From positions 40,190 through 62,528 of the forward strand of contig JAKCWW010000402.1 in NCBI GenBank assembly GCA_026260175.1: DNA of 22,339 bases, written 5' to 3'. Every line of letters starts with the position of its first letter. Position 1 is the stretch's first letter. The translations under genes and the position numbers were made by a program. Positions 18,301 to 22,339 of the stretch are shown piece by piece. Below the pieces are notes generated by a model, which made no database searches, had not been told where the DNA came from, and saw only the letters and a list, made by a program, of their open reading frames with translations. Source of the DNA: Reticulitermes lucifugus. Its lineage: Eukaryota > Arthropoda > Insecta > Blattodea > Rhinotermitidae.

Positions 18301-20807
18301 CATACGCTAGATCATTTGGCAACTCAACCCAGCACTCTGCAACGCAGTGTATGTACTGCTCAGGACCAAACGGTTAATTTGTGTATAATTTCAATATTCT
18401 TGCACCTATATGCCATCTAGTGGGAAAATACATAAACTATACAGACACTGTACTATTTACAAGATGATGATCCATACGACACAGGGTCTATACTGCTGAC
18501 AGTAATTTTATATATTATGCAGTTAAGCAACAGAAGTTCTACAGGGGTTTGAAAACCACTGATTGAGAAGGAGGTGTAAAGACAGATTTTAACTACTGTG
18601 TGTCAGATTTTAGTCACTTCCCAGGTGAACCTGCAGGCAGAACAAGCGACTGGTTGCTACACACTACTCAAGTTACTACTAATCACCTGTTATTGTGTAG
18701 TTTGGTGCCTGATGGACACTCAAGGTTGATGGACACTTTCTAAGGTTACTGATGCTAGCACCTATCAATAAAAATGTGTGGTAATATACTGGTTATATGG
18801 TGTGCTGGTTGTGACATCTTAGCCGACATCAGTAATGTACCAACTACACACGACCTCTGCAATCTGCCATCAACATCAGATATCAAGCACTAAGAAAGCA
18901 TTTACACTATTGACTTACAGTGAAAATGCAATTCAAGATGCCTTAATTTAGTTTTCCATACCAAATTCCCATAATTTCAGACTGCCCTCTTTCTAAGTGC
19001 TTTTAATGAACACTTTTTAATGGACTAAACAGAAAGCTTAAATTAAAGTTTCACTGTATGACCCTTTGATTAAAAAATAACAAATGATTACTGACACACT
19101 TAGAACTACTTAGTTTTCAGACTTTATCCGCCATCTAATGTTCCCCAAAACATTTTTTTTTTTAATTTTTGAAACACCAGTTGTTCAACAAAGTTCAAAA
19201 GACAAGTAGTCCTACAAGTAATTAACTACTGAAAAATCCTACAGAACTGAATTACTGATACACTTCTACTGAGCTTCAAATATGTTGCACACATTGCCCA
19301 TCTTAAGATATTAATAATGTGCTGTCAACAAGGAACAGGTTTCTATGGACAGTTAAATAAACCATCAGAAGCATTATGTCAGTGACATATCACTTAATTG
19401 TACAACTGCTGTTTTGTTAAGCTAAAGGCAAATGTTGGCCTAAATATTTTCATATTCAACTTCAGTATCTGTATCAACATTGAATTTCCTATCTCACAAT
19501 TCTGCCAGGAAATTCAACCTTGGAAATTTCTGCTACAGATAGAGGTGAATGTGAGCTGCTAATACAAGACTGTAACATTTTAAAAAATGCAAGCCTCTGT
19601 AACATGTGTTTTTTAACTAGATGACACAGCATCTGTTTACAAATACAGTGCCTGGCAAGATTACAATTTTTCACCCCATTCAGCCTATGAACATACTTAC
19701 TGGAATCCTTGTCTGACATTTCTGAGGTGTACAACTGAAACACACTCCTTGTATCACTTCGTTTCTCTGACTGGTCTGGAAGGTCACCGTTTGTCTGATC
19801 CTCATATAAAGCCCTCCACAGTGACAGCATATGTTTGGCAGTCAACAGTGCTTGCTGCAAACCAGACACATTCCATACAATACCTACACAGAACATTGAA
19901 TACAGGTCATGGCAACACCCATGGCAGATAAGCCCCTAGTATCTTTGGGATAAAAGGCTGGGTGGGTCCCAGAGCCAGCACGGACACTGTGGAGGGGAAA
20001 AAAAATCTTTTGCCCCTGCTGGATTCAAGTTCCTTAAATGTCCAACTTTTAGGTGAGCCAATGTACCAACTTACACAAACGAAAACTATACATGCATAAA
20101 AACCAAATACGTACTGTATTTGGGAAACTGGTTACAAATGGAAATCCAGAGCAGGTAAGATGCTGAAACATCTCCTTTTCTTAGACTTTATCCACAAATG
20201 AATAGCTTGATCTATGTAGCCCACCTGAGAGGCTCATTTCAACACCTGAAAACATAAGCAGAGCTGGCTTCCAAAATTCTGCGTTTTAATTCATATTTGA
20301 CATGACGATGGATAAAGTCCAAAAACAAAGGTGGTTGTTTCAGAATACAACACACCATAAATAAAATACTATGGTAACAAGCCAGTTTGCATGGGCTTCC
20401 TGTTCAGTACATCCAAAGTTATTTGCATATGGACCACATTTGTAAGGCATTTTCCCCATAATACAGCCCACACCATTCACTATGAACTTCCATACCCAAC
20501 AAAAAACAAGATTATGAATCTCACCTCTCCTCCTTGACTTTGTAGCTCAACATGTGCTTTCACATACAGCAAATTCAGATTGTCTGGATATTCATCTAAT
20601 GCAGCTTCGACTAGCTGTAGCGCCTCAGCGTCATGTTTCTGAGCAGAGAGGAGGAGTACGAGCAGATGGAGTGATGGCACGTGTTCAACTCGAAGATTCA
20701 ATGCCATCTTCACGTGACTTACAGCTTCCGTTACTTGATAGCCATATGCGAACTGTAGAGCTAGGTAATACTCTGCCAAGTGATCATTGGGATCTGTCTG
20801 TTGGGCC
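9234..20807 (-). CDS. TTC7: TTC7 (tetratricopeptide repeat protein 7), C-terminal six coding exons, partial gene
   Basis: Join of minus-strand exons 20807-20525, 19854-19701, 12782-12544, 11475-11371, 11071-10980 and 9366-9234, giving 334 complete codons and a TGA stop. All junctions have GT donors and AG acceptors and the phases agree (0, 1, 0, 0, 2 in order). The protein is a run of about seven TPR helices pairs. Family-diagnostic stretches recalled from animal TTC7 proteins are LLLSAQKHDAEAL, LLTAKHMLSLW, AASRVEQALSEVASSL, LQIWLLLAEIYLSLEQ and FPLSHHIMYMRG, and the tail ALEAEISNPILPFSSIP resembles the vertebrate C-terminus. In other animals TTC7 is the cytoplasmic scaffold of the PI4-kinase III alpha complex and works with FAM126 and the membrane anchor EFR3. 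The family is usually 800-850 residues, so roughly the C-terminal 40 percent is here and the rest lies past the right edge. I could not find another exon in 20808-22339. Introns are 670, 6918, 1068, 299 and 1613 bp. Confidence 0.95.
9515..9835. mobile_element. Longer, diverged member of the fold-back family
   Basis: The left end carries the family arm (catgcagtctggtagcagtt, then acatttcagaggaacatact and gcctccatcttcaggg). The right end carries a degraded inverted end (acatggtgtcataaccaaga then agaccac). About 200 bp of non-coding filler lies between. It is located in the last TTC7 intron. Confidence 0.5.
10078..10157. repeat. Short fold-back element
   Basis: Arms GGCATGTGATGCCATGTAGT (10078-10097) and 10138-10157 are inverted copies, 16 of 20 matching. 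Same family as 16516 and 20977. It lies about 120 bp beyond the distal end of the splice-donor array. Confidence 0.65.
10277..10980 (-). repeat. 44-bp tandem array carrying repeated copies of the TTC7 exon E splice donor
   Basis: Seventeen units, counting the genuine donor, are marked by ACTCACC-like cores on the plus strand. They start at 10277, 10321, 10365, 10409, 10453, 10497, 10539, 10583, 10626, 10670, 10714, 10758, 10802, 10844, 10888, 10931 and 10974, so spacing is 42-44 bp. On the minus strand each unit reads roughly ATCAAACATG|GTGAGTG, identical or nearly so to the real exon end plus 5' splice site. Of the 16 extra copies, 13 keep GT, the one at 10539 has GC, and those at 10758 and 10844 have CT. 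Units nearest the exon form one subfamily (TTCACTGAACTAGGAATG). Distal units form another, more uniform one (TTCAACAGGCTAGTGAGTA), in which about ten also contain a second GTGAGTA. Confidence 0.93.
10980..11071 (-). CDS. TTC7: TTC7 coding exon E (penultimate), TPR unit ending in a duplicated splice donor
   Basis: The acceptor CAACAG ends at 11072. The exon has 30 codons plus two bases, giving GLIYHYLGSHRLAEKTLRDA and ARIDPASHQT, with the TG of a Trp codon completed by G of the last exon. The donor is ATCAAACATG|GTGAGTGG at 10980/10979. The last 10 exon bases and the first intron bases recur about every 44 bp through the following 700 bp of intron (see the array at 10277-10980). Read-through of the donor meets TGA at 10978-10976 immediately. 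Confidence 0.95.
11371..11475 (-). CDS. TTC7: TTC7 coding exon D, TPR unit
   Basis: A 35-codon exon with phase 0 at both ends, acceptor TTTCAG ending at 11476 and donor TTG|GTATGT at 11371/11370. It encodes RGLVHEHKQEFVEAKLCFEN and AVAINPTHIKSLQHL, one complete TPR unit. The sequence pattern, including PTH.KS.Q.L, matches the penultimate TPR of animal TTC7. Confidence 0.95.
11476..12543. other. TTC7 intron C-D
   Basis: Mostly unassigned. Two weak fragments of the fold-back family are visible: gattatggtcttctgaaatg near 12115, and gatgtttcaggagacatcaa then gcctccatcttcagc at 12280-12315. The open plus frame at 12143-12445 overlaps them and is not called. Confidence 0.45.
12544..12782 (-). CDS. 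TTC7: TTC7 coding exon C, TPR region
   Basis: The acceptor CTGTTAG ends at 12783. The exon supplies the last two bases of a split Ser codon, then 79 codons. Visible blocks are SLHAHSLAASRVEQALSEV, GPQRAWLLQLQIWLLLAEIY and SSIFPLSHHIMYM. The first is the most family-specific motif in the window. The donor is ATG|GTGAGTGG at 12544/12543, phase 0. The intron upstream is the largest here, 6.9 kb, and carries most of the transposon remnants. Confidence 0.95.
12961..13120. mobile_element. Near-perfect 160-bp palindromic MITE
   Basis: Left arm 12961-13027 and right arm 13054-13120 are 67-nt inverted copies that differ at only two positions. They enclose a 26-nt loop. The arms begin CAAAAAATA(A/G)ATCAG. 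There is no coding sequence. The loop itself holds a small 5-bp stem (gacct/aggcc). It lies in the large TTC7 intron, about 180 bp upstream (in gene direction) of exon C's acceptor. Confidence 0.93.
13284..13385. repeat. Single arm of the fold-back family
   Basis: gattatgatcttctgggatg then tgatgtcatgtaatttgata and gaggaacttctgcctccatc match one arm of the family. No opposite arm is apparent. Confidence 0.5.
13386..14707. other. Unassigned part of the large TTC7 intron
   Basis: AT-rich and with short random-looking open frames on the minus strand (13601-13852, 14053-14253). No repeat or gene recognised. Confidence 0.4.
14708..14945 (+). mobile_element. tRNA-derived SINE, family B, copy 2
   Basis: Shares with 4107-4348 the tctgcagccgcttgattgct head, gggattgcaagttcaaacct (diverged box B), the gctgattactcattcggagg body and the tgtagcaccatgggg end. 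A GT-rich insertion (around tgtgtgtttgttgtgtgttg) separates head and body. The tail is (TA)n. Confidence 0.75.
14946..15400. other. Unassigned part of the large TTC7 intron
   Basis: Two short plus frames (14921-15160, 15268-15465) show nothing recognisable. Part may be upstream sequence of the following LINE-type end. Confidence 0.35.
15401..15560 (+). mobile_element. LINE-type 3' end, copy 2
   Basis: Matches the 6226-6411 element in order: gctcccacctcataagtttg, ttgttattactgattaca, gcatagcgttcatataaa and aaaatcagtcaat. More diverged and lacking the microsatellite tail. Confidence 0.55.
15665..16275 (+). mobile_element. 5'-truncated non-LTR retrotransposon: end of reverse transcriptase ORF plus 3' tail
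   Basis: The frame 15673-16044 contains FKKLNIMTLPCIYIYEILLY, then HSHDTRTKSDLF, YSGVLVYNKLPSEIKSVNSI and FLLEKSFYSVEEFM. These are the conserved blocks after the RT domain at the C-terminus of many insect LINE ORF2 proteins. The stop is TGA at 16042-16044. A roughly 215-bp 3' UTR follows and ends tttatggatgaaatacaata with an (AATAC)n tail at about 16254-16275. The catalytic RT core is missing, so this is a dead 5'-truncated insert. It lies antisense in the large TTC7 intron. Confidence 0.88.
16326..16440. mobile_element. Possible hAT-type terminal fragment
   Basis: acaggggtgcacaaattttc followed by atctagataccacctcaaaa resembles a hAT element end (CAGGGGTG..CAA). No partner end was found. 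Confidence 0.3.
16516..16693. repeat. Fold-back element, about 178 bp
   Basis: The right half (from ctaaagatggaggcagcag through gaaatgttactgcctaccta to catcccagaagacggtaac) is an inverted, diverged copy of the left half (gctgtcttctggggtattgg ... ggtaactgctgcccccatct). It is one of the best-preserved members of the family shared with 20977-21150. Confidence 0.75.
16870..16965 (+). mobile_element. Possible SINE head fragment
   Basis: Box B-like GGGTTCAATCC at 16889-16899, preceded by gtggtttagatgaaaggaag. No box A is clear. Confidence 0.3.
17209..17260. mobile_element. Possible hAT-derived MITE end
   Basis: cagtagttttcaaactatgc then tatgtagaacttcacag resembles the common CAGTGGTTCTCAAAC-type hAT terminus. 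A similar inverted piece (tacaggggtttgaaaaccac) is at 18540-18559, but the two are too far apart to call a single element. Confidence 0.3.
17309..17380 (+). mobile_element. tRNA-like SINE head
   Basis: Box A TAGTTCAGCTAGTAAAGTG from 17312 and box B GGTTCAAAT at 17347-17355, with spacing typical of tRNA promoters. It lacks a foldable acceptor stem. Confidence 0.55.
17381..17924. other. Unassigned part of the large TTC7 intron
   Basis: AT-rich. Several overlapping short open frames with no recognisable motif. Confidence 0.35.
17925..18012 (+). mobile_element. SINE family A, 3' part
   Basis: ggccactcactgtcatctag, tgccaggatttagaatacat, ggagcttcacatccacgc and ccttcatgtcatggcac follow the 3' half of the 7601-7880 copy (cactcatctcc, agtgccaagg, gtgaagc, ccttcatgtcat). 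Confidence 0.65.
18013..19700. other. Unassigned part of the large TTC7 intron
   Basis: An A-rich tract (agaaagaaattaaagaaaaa) lies near 18234-18253. A short hAT-like piece sits at 18536-18570. Otherwise nothing recognised. Confidence 0.35.
19701..19854 (-). CDS. TTC7: TTC7 coding exon B, variable linker
   Basis: The acceptor TTTGCAG ends at 19855 and the exon opens in phase 0 with QALLTAKHMLSLWRALYE, completing the TPR begun in exon A. About 30 residues of polar, low-conservation linker follow (from EDQTNGDLPDQ to SDKDS). This corresponds to the loop that is also variable in vertebrate TTC7. The donor is A|GTAAGT at 19701/19700, leaving phase 1. The A joins GT of the next exon to make a serine codon. 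Confidence 0.92.
19905..20075 (-). mobile_element. SINE family A, minus orientation, next to exon B
   Basis: The minus strand shows TTGGCTCACCTAAAAG (box A-like), GGAACTTGAATCCAGCAG (degraded box B), a T-run and TGGCTCTGGGACCCACCCAG, following the layout of 7601-7880. It starts about 50 bp upstream of the exon B acceptor, so its sequence lies in or next to the branch-point region of the TTC7 intron. Confidence 0.6.
20076..20524. other. Remainder of TTC7 intron A-B
   Basis: No repeat or gene recognised. Confidence 0.35.
20525..20807 (-). CDS. TTC7: TTC7 coding exon A (first visible), TPR region
   Basis: Acceptor ATAG ends at 20808. The first base, G at 20807, completes a split codon whose first two bases lie in an exon beyond the window (a Lys or Arg would suit the family). 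The reading then gives AQQTDPNDHLAEYYLALQ and continues for 94 codons to SQGGE. The donor is GAG|GTGAGA at 20525/20524. It encodes two full TPR units, AEYYLALQFAYGYQ... and LHLLVLLLSAQKH..., and the first helix of a third. The acceptor choice is inferred: it is the only AG in the right phase just before the conserved block, but its polypyrimidine tract is weak. Confidence 0.9.
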
Positions 20808-20976
20808 CTATGATTTACATATGCAATAAATACTCTTCATAAATCTCAAAGTAAATTATATGTCGCACATTTACGTGCGCCTGGTTTGAGAAAATAAGCA
20901 TCATTCAAAATGCTGAGTGCTACAAACCATTTCCTGCAATGTATAATATTTAAGTCATCACAATGGTAAATATAAA

Positions 20977-21150
20977 GATTACCGTCATCAGGGATGTGAC
21001 GCCATGCAATTTGGTAGATAGGTACCAATGTTTCAGGAAATGTTCTATTGTCATCTTCTACTACCCTACAGATGGAGACAGAATGTTCTTGTAACATGTT
21101 TGTGCCTATCTACCAAACTACATGCGATCACGTCCCAGATGACAGTAATC
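20977..21150. repeat. Fold-back element, about 174 bp
   Basis: Ends are inverted: gattaccgtcatcagggatg at the left and the complement of gattactgtcatctgggacg at the right. Conservation continues inward through a TTTGGTAGATAGG(T/C)AC block to a centre at about 21060 (gtcatcttct / cagatggaga). There is no coding sequence. It lies just upstream of TTC7 exon A in gene direction. Confidence 0.85.
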
Positions 21151-22265
21151 TTCACACATGTTACCTTCAAACAAGACCTTCATCCTTGAGCAGCTTCAAC
21201 TTGCAATTTTATCAGTGAACACAAATGTTGACTTCCAACTTTTAAACAGATCAAGTCATCTATCTATACTGAACTTTATACAAACTGAGCCATTATCATC
21301 AACTCTACAAGAAAGGATTATTCTTAATAAAAATCTCAGCATAGAAACAGCTAATGAAGTCAGAGTGACTACTACATATGCTTACTTAAAAATTTTGTAA
21401 TACTGTGCTTGCCTGGAAAACACCTGTGTTCACTTTTCATACACTTGCAAAAGTCTGTAACAAGTAAACAAGAGAACCTTAATCTAGTGCAAACTTGCTT
21501 TTGTAACACCTACAGTAGATAATCTTTTTAATCTTACTGACAAAGACAAAGAAATCGACCAACTGGAATGAATTCACTTATGTATGAAAGGGTGACGACA
21601 AAAACAAGGCTGTTAATTAGGTGGGACTTACATCTTTATTTGCTGTGCAACATTACTGTAATCCAGCTGGATGAGTTTTAATTCTTACTGTTTTCCTGGA
21701 GTCAAAATGTGTCCACCAGTCACCCAGTAATAGGGAATTAAAATCTTGTGTTCTCAACAATAACAGTTTATACATTCTCTGTATAGCAGTATAGGCTGGC
21801 TACTCACACACTTTTACACTTTGATATGAGGGAGGGGAAAAGACTGCAGAAAATTGCCTATCACAGAGCAAAAATACAGCAGCTTCAATATGTAAGTCCA
21901 TTGCTTTATCCCTGTCATCTTGCAGTGGAAGGATGCATGACATTTGGTTGTTTCAGTTATGTCCTAACAGTAGGTGACCCACAAATTTTAATACACACAA
22001 TGAAGCACATCCACCCAATGATGGTGACAACTGCTCAGTTCTTGGCCAGAAAGTTTCACAACAGACAGGGCATCAAGATGCAGTAGTAGTTATTTTCTAT
22101 TCCGTGATTAATAAGTGCCAAAAATGTACTTGACATGACACAAAACATACTAAACAGTTTTTGTAATAAGTGGTATTGTACTTTTATGTGTATCTTCTTT
22201 AACCTTTAAATGACCAGGTTGGTATTTAGATTTTAGCACACAGTTTATGAAAAATGTATTATTTG
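21151..22265. other. Unassigned upstream TTC7 intron
   Basis: I looked on the minus strand for the preceding TTC7 exon and found none. Open plus frames at 21158-21400 and 21826-22086 have no recognisable domain and lie antisense to the gene. A repeat origin is possible. Confidence 0.35.
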
Positions 22266-22267
22266 AA

Positions 22268-22339
22268 TACAAAAAGATAATAATAATAATAACCATGGCT
22301 CAACAGCCCTGTATGGGCCCGGGCCTCCTCTTGCCTCCT
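22268..22339. mobile_element. Partial SINE-like repeat at the right edge
   Basis: An (AAT)n run is followed by ccatggctcaacagccctgt and atgggcccgggcctcctctt. The abrupt GC-rich block after a simple tail has the look of a SINE boundary, but the element is cut by the window end. Confidence 0.4.

Noticed and set aside
17209..18570. A complete hAT element between the two terminal-like fragments
   Set aside because: The ends are 1.3 kb apart with a SINE and unrelated DNA between them, and no transposase or target-site duplication was seen.
19489..19700. Continuation of TTC7 exon B past 19701
   Set aside because: The frame stays open, but the strong GTAAGT donor at 19700 and the matching phase with exon C show that this is intron.
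21826..22086. 86-codon plus frame as an additional gene
   Set aside because: No recognisable domain. It lies antisense in the presumed upstream TTC7 intron, and the sequence looks random or repeat-derived.

Overview
The window is eukaryotic nuclear DNA, AT-rich and full of repeats, with short exons separated by long introns. The single recognisable host gene is TTC7, a tetratricopeptide-repeat protein, in an arthropod-like form. The mix of tRNA-derived SINEs, fold-back MITEs and LINE 3' ends suggests a large insect genome, possibly cockroach or termite. That lineage call is inference from memory of repeat style and was not tested by any search.

Layout, left to right. Positions 1-611 hold a 33-bp minisatellite and a truncated Ty3/gypsy pol fragment. 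Positions 612-9233 are intergenic or 3' flanking DNA packed with repeats: a dispersed repeat at about 916-1560, a CpG-rich patch, several tRNA-derived SINEs, a perfect 30-bp x4 tandem repeat, a 96-bp tandem duplication, and a LINE-type 3' end running into microsatellites. No host gene was recognised there. Positions 9234-20807 carry the last six coding exons of TTC7 on the minus strand (20525-20807, 19701-19854, 12544-12782, 11371-11475, 10980-11071, 9234-9366). All five introns between them have GT...AG ends and matching phases. Together they give 334 C-terminal residues and a stop codon. The upstream exons lie beyond the right edge. The introns contain a 5'-truncated LINE (antisense to the gene), SINEs, and several fold-back elements including a near-perfect 160-bp palindrome.

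The most unusual structure is in the last TTC7 intron. A tandem array of about 44-bp units (10277-10980) ends exactly at the 5' splice site of the penultimate coding exon. The genuine exon/intron boundary is the terminal unit of the array. There are 16 further copies; 13 keep a GT donor in a strong GTGAGT context, one has GC and two have lost the site. The intron is therefore seeded with decoy splice donors, and using any of them would add a stop codon immediately after the normal exon end.

TTC7 is known as the scaffold subunit that, with FAM126 and EFR3, holds PI4-kinase III alpha at the plasma membrane. The other elements are transposon remnants and do not form a pathway with it.
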